Origin: an uncultured cyanobacterium
GTDB lineage: Bacteria; Cyanobacteriota; Cyanobacteriia; Cyanobacteriales; Nostocaceae
Reading direction: 5' to 3'
NCBI GenBank assembly: GCA_903848645.1
Contig: CAINGU010000078.1
Coordinates: forward strand, 62,001 to 126,000
Length of the DNA: 64,000 bases
Under the pieces are notes generated by a model. It was given only the letters and a program-made list of their open reading frames with translations, did not search any database and was not told the DNA's origin. Made by a program: the position numbers and the translations under genes. This document shows positions 10,851-21,013 of the stretch, in pieces (position 1 is the first letter of the stretch; the number at the start of each line of letters is the position of its first letter).

Positions 10851-13800
10851 CTACTCTTCCTCTTCCAATGACTCACGAGAGAGTGACTCATAGGTAGGTC
10901 TGGGTGGAGTGCGGCGGGCGGCTTGGTCTGCCATGAGGTCTACTTCCACATCAAGGGAACTACCGTCTGCTTGGGTTTCCACTTTATGAACAGCAATGTC
11001 TAAACCCAAGGATTGCAACTCACGCATCAATACCTTGAAGGATTCGGGAGTACCAGGACGAGGAATGGCTTTGCCCTTAACAATGGCGTTGAGGGCTTCA
11101 TTCCGGCCTTGCATATCATCGGATTTCACGGTTAATAGTTCTTGCAGGGTGTAAGCTGCGCCAAAGGCTTCCAATGCCCATACTTCCATTTCTCCAAATC
11201 TCTGACCACCTTGTTGAGCCTTACCACCGAGGGGTTGCTGGGTAACGAGGGAGTAGGGTCCAGTGGAACGGGCGTGAATTTTGTCATCAACTAAATGTAC
11301 CAGCTTGAGCATATAGGCAACACCAACGGTAATAGCCCGGTCAAAGGGTTCGCCGGTGCGACCATCGTAAACCATGATTTTGCCGGCATTATCGGGGTTA
11401 TATACCCAGTCTTTGCTGGTTTCGTCTCTGGCTTCTTGGAGTTTGCCGTGAACTAGGCGGCGGGAAGTTTCTTCGCCATACATTTCATCGAAGGGAGTAA
11501 TCTTAAACCGGACTCCCAGGTTATGCCCTGCCCAACCCAGTAAACATTCAAACACCTGACCGACATTCATCCGGCTGGGTACACCCAAGGGATTGAGAAC
11601 TATATCCACCGGTGAACCGTCGGATAAATAGGGCATATCTTCCGCGGGCAGAATCCGGGAAATAATCCCTTTGTTACCGTGTCTCCCTGCCATTTTGTCG
11701 CCGACTTGGATTTTACGTTTTTGAGCCACGTAAACCCGGACTACCATATTTGCTCCTGGTGGCAGTTCGTCACCTTGTTCACGGGTGAATAACCGGACAT
11801 CAACTACCCGGCCTTTTTCACCGTTGGGAACTCGCAGGGAGTTGTCGCGGACATCGCGGGCTTTTTCACCAAAGATGGCGCGGAGGAGTTTTTCTTCTGG
11901 AGGTTGGTCTGATTCACCTTTGGGGGTGACTTTTCCCACGAGAATATCCCCAGCATCTACCCATGCACCAATGCGGATGATGCCTTGTTCATCTAATTGT
12001 CTGAGGGCATCTTCACCGACGTTGGGAATTTCTCTGGTGATTTCCTCGGGTCCGAGTTTGGTTTGTCTGGCTTCGATTTCGTATTTTTCGATGTGGATAG
12101 AGGTATAGACATCTTCCTGTACCAACCGTTCGGAAATGAGAATCGCATCTTCGTAGTTGTAGCCTTCCCAGGGCATATAGGCCACAACGATGTTTTGTCC
12201 TAGTGCTAGTTCGCCACCTTCGGTCGAAGAACCATCTGCTAATACCTGACCGGCGACGACTTTCTCCCCAATTCTCACCAATGGTTTTTGGTTTAAACAG
12301 GTATCTTGGTTAGAACGCTGGTATTTGGAAAGTTTGTATTTAAGCTCTTGTCCTTTCTCAATAACTTGGCTACCACTAGCTGCGGACAACTGACCACTGG
12401 CGCGGACACGAATTTCTGTCGCATCAACATATACTACATCGCCATCAGTGCGGGAAACAATTACCATCCCGGAGTCCCTTGCTGCTTGGGCTTCCAAACC
12501 TGTCCCCACTAAAGGACGTTCTGGCCTCAACAGCGGTACAGCTTGGCGCTGCATATTTGACCCCATGAGCGCCCGGTTAGCATCGTCATGTTCCAAAAAA
12601 GGAATCATGCTAGTAGCCACTGAGACAATCTGCACGGGAGAAACTGCCACATAATCCACCTGTTCGGGGACTGTGGTTGTCCAATCTTGACGGTAACGGA
12701 CGGGAACTTGGGGACCTTTGATGTAACCATTTTCATCGAGGGGAACGTCACCAGTAGCTGTTCGCAGATCATCTTCCTCATCTGCGGTCATGTACACCGG
12801 CGGTACATCAAACAATACCTTGCCGTTTTCCACTGGTCTAAATGGTGTTTCTAGGAATCCATAGAGGTTAACTCTGGCATGGGTAGCTAGTGAACCGATG
12901 AGTCCGGCGTTTGGTCCTTCAGGAGTTTCAATGGGGCAAATCCGTCCGTAGTGGCTGGGGTGAATATCCCGCACCGCAAACCCGGCTCTTTCTCTGGTTA
13001 AACCACCAGGTCCCAAGGCACTGAGACGGCGTTTATGGGTCAATTCTGCCAAAGGATTGGTTTGATCCATGAACTGACTCAATTGGCTCGAACCAAAGAA
13101 TTCTTTAATCGCCGCTACCAAGGGCTTAGGGTTAACCAAGGAAGCTGGAGTCAGCACCTCAGCATCGGATACAGTCATCCGTTCCCGAATAATTCTTTCT
13201 AAGCGGTTCAAACCTACTCTGACTTGGTTTTGCAGCAGTTCACCAACGCTTCTGACTCGGCGATTTCCCAAGTGGTCAATGTCATCAATACTGCCAATGT
13301 CGTATTCTAGGTTAATTAGGTAATCAATTGCCGCCAGAATATCTCCAGCCGTGAGGACGCGCATGGTGTCTGGAGCAGAAAGGCGGAGTTTTTTGTTCAG
13401 TTTGTAACGCCCTACTTTGCCCAAATCATAGCGTTTAGGATCAAAAAAGCGAGAGTCTAAAAGCTGTTGTCCACCTAGAACTGTAGGTGGTTCACCGGGA
13501 CGAAGTTTCCGATATAATTCCATCAGGGCTTCTTCTTCGGAAAATTGCCCTTCTTTTTCAATAGTTTTTTGGAAATATTCTGGATGGCGCAGAGCATCAA
13601 AAATTTCATTGTCTGACAACCCTAGTGCCTTCAGCAGCACCTGAGCCGATAGTTTCCGGGTTTTATCAATCCTTACCCAAACTAGGTCATTACGATCTGT
13701 TTCAAATTTCAGCCATGCCCCCCGGTTAGGAATTAAGCTGGCAGAATAAGTCCGTCGTCCGTTTTTATCAATTTCTGATTTATAGTAAACTCCAGGCGAT

Positions 13801-14186
13801 CGCACAATCTGATTGACAATGACCCGTTCCGCTCCATTAATAATAAACGTGCCTCGGTCTGTCATTAATGGCAAATCGCCAATAAATACTTCTTGTTCTT
13901 TAATATCTCCTGTTTCTTTGTTCAGCAGCCGAGTAGGAACATACATTTGTACCGCATAAGTGCTATCCCGGCGCTTGGACTCTTCAACACTATATTTAGG
14001 TTCTTTGAGTTTATAGTTATTGCCTAAAAAGTGCAGTTCTAGTTTGCCAGTGTAGTCTGTAATTGGACTAAAGGAGTTTAGCTCTTCGATTAGCCCTTCC
14101 TCTAGAAACCAGCGAAAACTGGAACGCTGAATTTCAATCAAGTCGGGTAATAGAAAGGCGGATTCCATGTATTTGTCGTTAGTCAT
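10851..14186 (-). CDS. DNA-directed RNA polymerase subunit beta, RpoB
   Basis: This is the complete beta subunit of 1111 residues, the usual length for cyanobacteria. Recognisable landmarks are [27 protein letters not shown] (the rifampicin-site region, about residues 370-395), [17 protein letters not shown], and [11 protein letters not shown] with [13 protein letters not shown]. The C-terminus ends in [12 protein letters not shown]. Near residues 595-606 the sequence [11 protein letters not shown] is encoded by a copy of the intergenic CAGTGGTCAGTTGTC repeat. It is the first gene of the rpo operon, and the divergent or upstream region is long (about 750 bp). Confidence 0.99.
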   Translation of the reverse strand: MTNDKYMESAFLLPDLIEIQRSSFRWFLEEGLIEELNSFSPITDYTGKLELHFLGNNYKLKEPKYSVEESKRRDSTYAVQMYVPTRLLNKETGDIKEQEVFIGDLPLMTDRGTFIINGAERVIVNQIVRSPGVYYKSEIDKNGRRTYSASLIPNRGAWLKFETDRNDLVWVRIDKTRKLSAQVLLKALGLSDNEIFDALRHPEYFQKTIEKEGQFSEEEALMELYRKLRPGEPPTVLGGQQLLDSRFFDPKRYDLGKVGRYKLNKKLRLSAPDTMRVLTAGDILAAIDYLINLEYDIGSIDDIDHLGNRRVRSVGELLQNQVRVGLNRLERIIRERMTVSDAEVLTPASLVNPKPLVAAIKEFFGSSQLSQFMDQTNPLAELTHKRRLSALGPGGLTRERAGFAVRDIHPSHYGRICPIETPEGPNAGLIGSLATHARVNLYGFLETPFRPVENGKVLFDVPPVYMTADEEDDLRTATGDVPLDENGYIKGPQVPVRYRQDWTTTVPEQVDYVAVSPVQIVSVATSMIPFLEHDDANRALMGSNMQRQAVPLLRPERPLVGTGLEAQAARDSGMVIVSRTDGDVVYVDATEIRVRASGQLSAASGSQVIEKGQELKYKLSKYQRSNQDTCLNQKPLVRIGEKVVAGQVLADGSSTEGGELALGQNIVVAYMPWEGYNYEDAILISERLVQEDVYTSIHIEKYEIEARQTKLGPEEITREIPNVGEDALRQLDEQGIIRIGAWVDAGDILVGKVTPKGESDQPPEEKLLRAIFGEKARDVRDNSLRVPNGEKGRVVDVRLFTREQGDELPPGANMVVRVYVAQKRKIQVGDKMAGRHGNKGIISRILPAEDMPYLSDGSPVDIVLNPLGVPSRMNVGQVFECLLGWAGHNLGVRFKITPFDEMYGEETSRRLVHGKLQEARDETSKDWVYNPDNAGKIMVYDGRTGEPFDRAITVGVAYMLKLVHLVDDKIHARSTGPYSLVTQQPLGGKAQQGGQRFGEMEVWALEAFGAAYTLQELLTVKSDDMQGRNEALNAIVKGKAIPRPGTPESFKVLMRELQSLGLDIAVHKVETQADGSSLDVEVDLMADQAARRTPPRPTYESLSRESLEEEE
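12385..12400. repeat. In-frame repeat unit within rpoB
   Basis: The sequence GACAACTGACCACTGG is the same unit as the intergenic repeats (for example on the opposite strand at 33073-33088), here read in frame as SGQLS. Confidence 0.6.
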
Positions 14187-14942
14187 GCCTTTACCTTTAT
14201 CAACCTGGTTAAACTTTAAATGAAGCCGAAACTAGGAGTCTGCCATCAAGGCTTTGTGCTAACATAAAGTGATGAAGTCCATCCGCTAGGCCAATGACTG
14301 ATACTAGGTTTTTCAGTGATAGCACCTCCCTAGCATTGGCAGTTAAGTTTCTTTCTACTTCACACTTTTTCATACTTCACACATCACACCTTCTGCCTGA
14401 TACCTGAATCTTGGCTGTAAGATCCCCAAATTAGGGAATTGAGAAAGAAAAGAGTCACAAATTGATAGCGCAGCGTTATGGTATGAGCCTACGCTATGGA
14501 TTTGATATGGCTATGATTGTCTGGACTAGACAATTATGTTTAACGATTTTCTATAGATTTGATATATCAATAGCGCGAACCATGGCGTTACCGATAGGAT
14601 TGCTGTTTTCAGAGTTCAAGTTTTTCTTAGTCAACCAAAGTTGCCACAGTTTGTTATCTATTGAGAGCATCCGTTTGTAGAGATTTAAGTGGATGGGCAG
14701 ACAATGAAAGGATTTTAGATTGGGTCGCTTCAATTTATCCAGCGGGCTAAAACCACAAATTCTCAAGCTGGCTAATATCGGGTTGATAACAGCACAAATT
14801 GAGTTATAGGAGTTATTATCCTTCCTTTACCATTATGGCTTAACCTAAATGTTTTTGAGGGAATAATTTTAGCACATTTTTATCCGCCAAAAGTATCTTT
14901 TTTGTTAAATCAGCCCTAATTAGGGATTTAAATTGTCGATGA
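14187..14942. other. Long intergenic region upstream of rpoB
   Basis: No gene was recognised in these 756 bp. Two short open frames exist but look non-coding. A possible structured rpoB leader lies at 14290-14340. Near 14480-14500 and 14575-14590 are fragments of the CGCTAACG/ATGGCGTTA dispersed repeats seen elsewhere. The rpoB promoter must lie here, but I could not pick out a convincing -10/-35 pair. Confidence 0.5.
14290..14340 (-). promoter_or_regulatory. Possible structured leader of rpoB
   Basis: The outer arms GCCAATG (14290-14296) and CATTGGC (14334-14340) and the inner arms CTAGG (14304-14308) and CCTAG (14329-14333) are complementary, giving a two-part stem with a 7-nt bulge. It sits about 100 bp upstream of the rpoB start, on its transcript. 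This may be a leader RNA structure or a protein-binding palindrome; it is only inferred from pairing. Confidence 0.35.
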
Positions 14943-15725
14943 TCATGCTAGACCGAATAATCTACAAGCATTTTCCGTGGTTTTCTGGGCAATTTCTGCA
15001 AGAGTTTCTCCTCGCAGTTTTGCTAACTGTTCTGCCACATAGCGAACATAAGCAGGTTCATTGCGTTTTTCCCCACGTTTAGGTACAGGTGACAGAAATG
15101 GACAATCTGTTTCTATCAGCAAGCGATCGCTATCCACCATAGCCGCACTTGCTTGAATAGTTTGAGCATTCTTGAATGTCACCGTTCCACTAAAACTAAT
15201 GTAAAAACCCAAATCTAAAAACCATTGAGTTTCTTCAGGAGTCCCTCCCCAACAGTGCATGACACCCCGTAACTTTTCCCCATACAAATCCCGCCATTTT
15301 TGCAACATATCCCGCACCGCTGGGGCAGCATCACGACAATGGATGATCACTGGTAAATTCAGTTCACAAGCGATCGCTAATTGTGATGCAAACACCTGCT
15401 GCTGATGCTCATAGTTATCTGCTTTATAAAAATCTAACCCCATCTCCCCAATGGCCACCACCTGAGAATGGGAACTAGCCAAAGACTTAATTAGGGTAGC
15501 TGTTTGGTCATCCCATTGATCAGCATCTAGAGGATGCAGCCCCACAGCAAAGCTGATTTCAGGAAACTGTTCGGCTATGCGGCTAATGCTGGTAAACTCC
15601 TGGGGGTGAACACAGGAGTGAACTAATCGCACAACCCCTGCTTCTTGCCACCGAGCGCGAACTGCCACTAAATCTGGCTGGAAAATGTCAAAGTTAATGT
15701 GTACGTGGGTATCTATCAGTTGCAT
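14943..15725 (-). CDS. TatD family hydrolase (metal-dependent DNase)
   Basis: The 260-residue protein has the TatD metal-ligand set: DTHVHI at the N-terminus, GEMGLDFY near residue 97, HCRDA, HCWGG and ETDCPFLSP near residue 205. TatD proteins are cytoplasmic 3'-5' DNases or related phosphohydrolases with a TIM-barrel fold. It lies between rpsT and rpoB on the same strand, a gene order I recall as conserved in cyanobacteria. The cellular substrate is uncertain. Confidence 0.94.
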   Translation of the reverse strand: MQLIDTHVHINFDIFQPDLVAVRARWQEAGVVRLVHSCVHPQEFTSISRIAEQFPEISFAVGLHPLDADQWDDQTATLIKSLASSHSQVVAIGEMGLDFYKADNYEHQQQVFASQLAIACELNLPVIIHCRDAAPAVRDMLQKWRDLYGEKLRGVMHCWGGTPEETQWFLDLGFYISFSGTVTFKNAQTIQASAAMVDSDRLLIETDCPFLSPVPKRGEKRNEPAYVRYVAEQLAKLRGETLAEIAQKTTENACRLFGLA

Positions 15726-15737
15726 AGCTTGTCGGTG

Positions 15738-15960
15738 AAAAATTTTAGATTTTGGATTTTAGATTTTGGATTGAGAATTGTTGGTACAAGCTCCGCCATG
15801 AGAGAGCGGAATTAATCCAAAATACTCGCTGCGTACGCTTCGCTAACGCAAATCTAAAATCATCAGTATCCACACTTGGGGGTAGCAGTAAATCCAAAAT
15901 CCAAAATACTCGCTGCGCTGCGTACGCTTCGCTAACGTAAATCCAAAATCTCTTAACCAC
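15738..15960. repeat. AATCCAAAATC / CGCTGCGTACGCTTCGC dispersed repeats
   Basis: This is the spacer between rpsT and tatD. It contains GATTTTGGATTTTAG units and two copies (around 15813-15861 and 15891-15950) of an element with the core CGCTGCGTACGCTTCGCTAA. The second copy is identical over 60 bp to 18249-18308. Confidence 0.85.
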
Positions 15961-15970
15961 TGACTATTGA

Positions 15971-16258
15971 CTAAGCGGTAAGGGTTTTGTGTTTATGAGC
16001 CAATCTTGACTTTTTCCTGGCTCCATTGTTGGGATGAAGCACGCCAGTTTTTACAGCTTTATCAATTTTGCTGTAAGCCTCGGACATTCTTACTTCCACT
16101 TCTTGCTTGAGTTCTGTTGTCGGATTAGCAGCACAAGCTTCCACAGAACTAAAGTATTTTTTCATCAGCGTTTTAACTGCTGATTTATATGCTTTATTAC
16201 GCAGTCGGTTACGTTCTGCGATTTGTGCGCGTTTAAGAGCAGACTTTGTATTCGCCAC
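15971..16258 (-). CDS. 30S ribosomal protein S20
   Basis: The 95-residue basic protein starts [22 protein letters not shown] and contains [22 protein letters not shown], both diagnostic of S20, which binds 16S rRNA in the body of the small subunit. It is on the same strand as tatD and rpoB. The length is normal for the family. Confidence 0.97.
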   Translation of the reverse strand: MANTKSALKRAQIAERNRLRNKAYKSAVKTLMKKYFSSVEACAANPTTELKQEVEVRMSEAYSKIDKAVKTGVLHPNNGARKKSRLAHKHKTLTA

Positions 16259-16836
16259 AGTAATTCCAAAAAAGACTATTAATTATGTACACACACTACT
16301 AGGTTTAATAAATATAGCATTATTTTTGCTAATGTTATAATTTCTCCAAAAAAATATTTTATCAAAATACAGGTGACAAGTTACTCCAGTCCAGAAGAGA
16401 GAAATATTTTTTTGCTTTTTGATAGTGCAGCGTGGCGTAAACCATATTTTTGACTTCATTTAGTTCCCAGGGCTGGATGCCGAGAATTGGGAAAATAGTT
16501 TAAAATAGGTTATTCACTAACAAATCAGTCGCCATGAAAGCAATCCTCTGAATTCACACCCAGGGAGTAGTAAATTTCTAGAGTTGCCTGATTTTTATAA
16601 ATGTAGTATCAAAAAAAATCCAGGTTAAGCTAGAGGAGAGAATTACATTCAGCTTCATGCCCTAACACCGCAGAGCGGAAGTCAAAATTCAAAAGTCAAA
16701 GGTCAAAAAGCTTATATGTTAGGCTTTTTAGCTATTTTGAATGGTTATTATACTGACGCGATGCTGTAGTAGCAGGTAAAAAGCCCAAGTAGTTCTTATA
16801 TCAGAATATTGTAAAATTTGGCATTGTCATTACTCC
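16259..16836. other. Intergenic region between rpsT and hisD
   Basis: This is a 578-bp gap between divergent genes. I see no gene, tRNA or known riboswitch. There is an AT-rich segment near 16260-16350, likely the rpsT promoter region, and repeat-like AAGTCAAAATTCAAAAGTC near 16680-16705. No motif could be assigned. Confidence 0.5.
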
Positions 16837-18132
16837 ATGCTGCGAATTATTACTCAGCAGGCAGACGTTAGATCAGAAATTCAACGGATCTGCGAACGCA
16901 CCCAGGATGAACAGGTACTTCATAAAGAAGCAACAGTCCGCGAAGTGTTGCAAGCGGTGAAGCGCCAAGGTGACAAAGCTGTACTACATTATACAGCCGA
17001 ATTTGATCACCAAATTCTCAAAGCAGAAGAACTCAAGGTAACAGGATCGGAACTGGATGCGGCTTACCAACAGGTATCCAAGGATTTGCTTCAGTCCATT
17101 CGCCTAGCTTGCCAAAAAATAGAAGCTTTTCACCGTCAGCGAGTTCCCAAAAGCTGGGTACAGTTTGGTGATGATGAAGTAGTTTTGGGCAAACGCTACA
17201 CCCCCGTAGACCGTGCAGGTTTATATATACCAGGCGGTAGAGCCTGTTATCCCAGTACAGTGTTAATGAATGCCATTCCGGCGAAAGTGGCAGGTGTCCC
17301 TCGTGTAGTGATGGTAACACCAGTTAGAGACGGTAAAATGGTGAATCCTGCGGTTTTGGTAGCGGCCCAAGAAGCAGGAGTTCAGGAAATTTACCGTGTG
17401 GGAGGCGCTCAAGCTATTGCGGCTTTAGCCTATGGCACAGAAACCATCCCCAAAGTTAATGTCATTACTGGTCCGGGGAATATTTATGTCACCTTGGCTA
17501 AAAAATTAGTTTACGGTACTGTGGGCATTGATTCTTTAGCAGGGCCTAGCGAAGTGCTGGTAATTGCTGATGAAACAGCCAATCCTGTGTATGTAGCGGC
17601 TGACTTGTTAGCCCAAGCGGAACATGACCCTATGGCTGCCGCAATTTTGCTGACAACGGACGCTGGTTTGGCGAAAAAAGTGCAAATGGCGGTAGAAAGA
17701 CAATTGGTAGATCACCCACGCCGAATAGATACGGAAAAAGCGATCGCCCATTATGGTTTAATCGTCGTGGTGGAATCCCTGGAAGCAGCCGCCGAACTTT
17801 CCAACGAGTTTGCACCAGAACACCTAGAATTAGAAGTTGCCGATCCTTGGGCTTTAATTAATCATATTCGCCATGCTGGGGCAATTTTCCTGGGGAGTTC
17901 CACACCAGAAGCTGTGGGAGACTATTTGGCAGGGCCTAACCATACTTTACCTACTTCTGGTGCAGCCCGTTATGCTTCGGCGTTGGGGGTAGAAACATTT
18001 TTAAAACACTCAAGTATTATCCAATACTCACAAACTGCTTTGGAAAAAGTGGCATCTGCCATTGATATCTTAGCAACTACGGAGGGTTTACCTTCTCATG
18101 CTGATTCCGTTAAACTCAGGGTAGAGGATTGA
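16837..18132 (+). CDS. Histidinol dehydrogenase
   Basis: HisD catalyses the last two steps of histidine biosynthesis, from histidinol through histidinal to histidine, with NAD and Zn. The 431-residue protein contains the signature from about residue 226 onward: GPSEVLVIADE, then DLLAQAEHDPMA. The conserved Glu-His pair is present in FAPEHLELE (about residue 327), and PNHTLPTSGAARYAS is near the C-terminus. It is monocistronic here, as usual in cyanobacteria, where the his genes are scattered. Confidence 0.97.
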   Translation: MLRIITQQADVRSEIQRICERTQDEQVLHKEATVREVLQAVKRQGDKAVLHYTAEFDHQILKAEELKVTGSELDAAYQQVSKDLLQSIRLACQKIEAFHRQRVPKSWVQFGDDEVVLGKRYTPVDRAGLYIPGGRACYPSTVLMNAIPAKVAGVPRVVMVTPVRDGKMVNPAVLVAAQEAGVQEIYRVGGAQAIAALAYGTETIPKVNVITGPGNIYVTLAKKLVYGTVGIDSLAGPSEVLVIADETANPVYVAADLLAQAEHDPMAAAILLTTDAGLAKKVQMAVERQLVDHPRRIDTEKAIAHYGLIVVVESLEAAAELSNEFAPEHLELEVADPWALINHIRHAGAIFLGSSTPEAVGDYLAGPNHTLPTSGAARYASALGVETFLKHSSIIQYSQTALEKVASAIDILATTEGLPSHADSVKLRVED

Positions 18133-18139
18133 CCGGGAA

Positions 18140-18310
18140 TTTTAGATTTTAGATTAAAAAAATTTGGTACAATCCCCGTCCTGAAGGATGGAAAAATGGT
18201 AAGTCCCAAATCCAAAATTTTCGAGCTTCTACACTTGAGGTTAGAGTCAATCCAAAATCCAAAATACTCGCTGCGCTGCGTACGCTTCGCTAACGTAAAT
18301 CCAAAATCGA
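18140..18310. repeat. Repeat-filled spacer between hisD and the DUF39 gene
   Basis: It contains TTTTAGATTTTAGATT units and then, at 18249-18308, a 60-bp segment identical to 15891-15950 with the core CTCGCTGCGCTGCGTACGCT. It is non-coding. Confidence 0.85.
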
Positions 18311-18332
18311 GTGATAGTCCTTCAGATTAAAA

Positions 18333-19502
18333 ATGCGAACAATTGCCGAAATTAATGAGAAAATCACCCGAAAACGAGCGGTAGTCTGGACTGCTGAAGA
18401 GTTAAAAACGCGAGTTGCGGAAATTGGTGTTAGTAAAGCTGCCAAGGAAGTAGATGTAATTACCACCGGCACATTTGAGCCAATGGAATCAAGTGGTGCA
18501 ATTATTAACTTAGGACATACTGACCCACCCATTAAAATTCGGCGTTGCTGGTTAGATGGAGTCCCGGCTTATGCTGGTTTTGGGGCGGTGGATTTATACT
18601 TAGGTGCTAGTTGTCCAGTTGACTCCCTGGATGGGGAAGATGTGCGGGAACGTGGTGGTGGTCATGTGATTGAGGATTTAATTGCCGGTAAATCTATCCA
18701 AGTTCGCGCTGTGGGACAAGTTACCGATTGCTACCCTAGAGCCACATTTGAAACCACTGTTACCCGTGACACTATCAATCAGTTTTATTTATTTAATCCG
18801 CGCAATCTTTATCAAAATTTTATTGTTGGTGTGAATGGAGGCGATCGCCCACTACATACCTATTTAGGTCCATTACAGCCACGCTTAGGAAATGCAGTTT
18901 ATTCTAATCCTGGTTCGCTGTCACCCCTACTCAATGACCCCGATTTACAACTCGTTGGCATTGGGACAAAGATTTTTTTGGCTGGGGGTATTGGTTACGT
19001 GGCTTGGGAAGGGACACAACATTTTCCCTTGCAAAAACGGTTAGAAAATCGGACACCTATTGGACCTTCGGCAACTTTAGCGTTAATTGGTGATGCTAAA
19101 CAAATGAATGCCCGATGGATAAAAGGCTGTTATTTTAAAAGCTATGGACCATCTTTAATGATGGGTGTAGGTGTACCATTGCCAGTTTTAAATGCTGGGG
19201 TGGTAGAACGCTGTGCTGTGCAAGACAAGGACTTAGTAGCACCAATTGTAGATTTTTCTATTCCTCGTCGTGTCCGTCCTACCTTCGGTTTAGTGAGTTA
19301 CGCTCAACTAAAATCTGGACGTATCACTATTGAAGGCAGGACGGTACGAGTAGCTTCTTTAGCCAGTTTATTTCTTTCCCGACAAGTAGCCCAAGAGTTG
19401 AAACAATGGATTACAGAAGGGATATTTACCCTAACTGAACCAGTAGCCCCAATTCCTATGGAACGTTCTTTTCTACCCCAAGACCGTTGGACGGAGTTTT
19501 GA
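18333..19502 (+). CDS. Homocysteine biosynthesis protein, DUF39 family (COG1900)
   Basis: The 389-residue protein begins MRTIAEINEKITRKRAVVWTA and carries the DUF39 signature: DVITTGTFEPMESSGAIINLGHTDPPIK, GVPAYAGFGAVDLYLGA and GGDRPLHTYLGPLQPRLGNAVYSNPGSLSPL. In methanogens the family makes homocysteine from aspartate semialdehyde with a sulfur donor. Cyanobacterial members lack the fused CBS/ferredoxin parts, and their role is inferred. The cysteines near residues 70 and 91 include RRCWLDG and LGASCPVD. It stands alone. Confidence 0.88.
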   Translation: MRTIAEINEKITRKRAVVWTAEELKTRVAEIGVSKAAKEVDVITTGTFEPMESSGAIINLGHTDPPIKIRRCWLDGVPAYAGFGAVDLYLGASCPVDSLDGEDVRERGGGHVIEDLIAGKSIQVRAVGQVTDCYPRATFETTVTRDTINQFYLFNPRNLYQNFIVGVNGGDRPLHTYLGPLQPRLGNAVYSNPGSLSPLLNDPDLQLVGIGTKIFLAGGIGYVAWEGTQHFPLQKRLENRTPIGPSATLALIGDAKQMNARWIKGCYFKSYGPSLMMGVGVPLPVLNAGVVERCAVQDKDLVAPIVDFSIPRRVRPTFGLVSYAQLKSGRITIEGRTVRVASLASLFLSRQVAQELKQWITEGIFTLTEPVAPIPMERSFLPQDRWTEF

Positions 19503-19612
19503 GATTAGGTAATAGGTAATAGGTAATGGGTAATGGGTAATGGGTAATAGTTTTTTCCAATCACCAATCACCAATCACCAATTACCAATTACCAATCACC
19601 AATTACCTATTC
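19503..19612. repeat. Tandem GGTAATA / CAATCAC repeats
   Basis: There are seven or so copies of the 7-mer GGTAATA/GGTAATG, a T-run, and then inverted units CAATCACCAATCACC. The two arms are complementary, so the region can form a long hairpin between two convergent genes and could act as a bidirectional terminator. Confidence 0.8.
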
Positions 19613-20623
19613 CCCAGCAGGTTTAGGCTTTTTAACTGGCATAGGAACGGGGGTTTTTGGTTTGGGTTTGGTGATGACTGTGGGATCACCTGCTGTCTTT
19701 TTAATGGGACGTGGGGCATCTCCATTTCCATTGCGTCTGGGGGTGAATGGCCTTCTATCACCACCACCACCGCGAGGCGCTCCTTTGAAGGGTGGTCGGC
19801 GTTTTTTGGGTAAATCAGCGATCGCTTCGGCATTAATTACTACTAATGCGTCAGATTCCCTTTTAACATTGAAGTCCCAGAACTTACCCACAGCTTTGGT
19901 GGTTAATATGCCCTTGAGTTTCAACTTAAAATATTTAGCTTTATCGGTAGGTTTACGGGGAGCTTGTTTGATTTTCACAACCAAACTCTTTTCGTCAAAA
20001 GACTGGTAAACTACCTCACCACGCACAGAAAAGCCACCATCAGGGACTGCTGATGAGGGTTTTGGATGAATGGTTGACGCTACGCTACCGTTATCAGAAA
20101 CTACGGTGGAGTTACCTGACTTTCGCGCGGTGGGATCTGGGACATCTTCATCTAGTTCATATTTAGCCAGATTTTCTGGTTCCCAAACACCAACAATTTG
20201 CAGGTGCAATGCGTCATTTTCTTGTCTGGTGCGGGGATAAACTACCCATAGATGTTCTTTTTCTAGGTCTAAGTGATTTTTGACTAAACTCATAATCCGA
20301 CCTAAGAGGACGGCATTAAGTTCAACCCCATCTTTTGTGATTAGTGTTCCTTGGGTAAACTGTTCATCACTAGCATGGTAACATCCCCGAATTAACCCAA
20401 TAGCTCGGTATTGAGTCGGTTCACTAGGAGGTGGAATTGGTTGTTCTCGATTAGCCAAATGCCCATTAGAGTCAGACTTGCTAGAGTCAGTCAGGGAATT
20501 TTCCAGTTTAGAGGATTGGTTTGTTAATGTATTAGCATTAACAGGGGATTCAATCTCTTTTATGCCTTGGTTAGAGGCTGTGAAATTTGCGGATTCAGAA
20601 GACGGCATCAGGTCGGAATTCAT
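19607..20623 (-). CDS. Hypothetical protein with basic Pro/Lys-rich tail
   Basis: I chose the ATG at 20623 because AAGGAG lies 6 nt upstream (CAAGGAGTTTTTATG); the open frame runs 27 codons further without such a site. The product is 338 residues: a low-complexity N-terminus, a central domain (RAIGLIRGCYHASDEQFTQG, about residues 72-90) and a second domain with SVRGEVVYQSFDEKSLVVKIK. It ends in a strongly basic Arg/Gly/Pro/Lys tail, a nucleic-acid-binding type of sequence. The family is conserved in filamentous cyanobacteria as far as I recall, but has no known function. Confidence 0.8.
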   Translation of the reverse strand: MNSDLMPSSESANFTASNQGIKEIESPVNANTLTNQSSKLENSLTDSSKSDSNGHLANREQPIPPPSEPTQYRAIGLIRGCYHASDEQFTQGTLITKDGVELNAVLLGRIMSLVKNHLDLEKEHLWVVYPRTRQENDALHLQIVGVWEPENLAKYELDEDVPDPTARKSGNSTVVSDNGSVASTIHPKPSSAVPDGGFSVRGEVVYQSFDEKSLVVKIKQAPRKPTDKAKYFKLKLKGILTTKAVGKFWDFNVKRESDALVVINAEAIADLPKKRRPPFKGAPRGGGGDRRPFTPRRNGNGDAPRPIKKTAGDPTVITKPKPKTPVPMPVKKPKPAGE

Positions 20624-20758
20624 AAAAACTCCTTGCGGCACAAGACATATCCCATTGTGGGATTTAATAAAAACAGGTGAAAAGAGCAGTGTATGGCTGA
20701 TCAAAGTATATTTCCTTTTAATCTGGCCACTCGCTTGATGCTCTATAAGAACATAAAA

Positions 20759-20801
20759 ACGCTAAATCTCACATTTATACACTAAATGTGTAATTTAGCG
20801 T
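20759..20801. promoter_or_regulatory. Long interrupted palindrome between divergent genes
   Basis: ACGCTAAAT at 20759-20767 pairs with ATTTAGCGT at 20793-20801. Inside, CACATTTA pairs with TAAATGTG around a 5-nt loop. The 43-bp stem is nearly perfect. It lies in the 390-bp gap between divergent promoters and may be an operator, a small hairpin RNA or a repeat element. Downstream at 20815-20860 is a CGCTACGC-type repeat. Confidence 0.55.
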
Positions 20802-21013
20802 CTTCACGACCGTTATGGCTAACGCCACGCTACGCTATCGGAAGCATAGCATAGCGATAATTCTGACGGGTCTTCCTAAAGTCATCACTTACTTTAGCAG
20901 GATAGATATTTATTTGTTATAAAATTCACAGACAAATGACCGTATTCCGCAAAGTTTTGGAAATTTTTAACTTTGCAATTTATCTCATTCCCATTTAGGA
21001 GCAGAATAATATT

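Noticed and set aside
14462-14766. Two overlapping frames upstream of rpoB
   Set aside because: They lie on repeat fragments, have no ribosome-binding site, and their translations resemble no protein.
15745-15960. Open frames across the rpsT-tatD spacer
   Set aside because: The translations simply reflect AATCCAAAATCC and CGCTGCGTACGC repeats.
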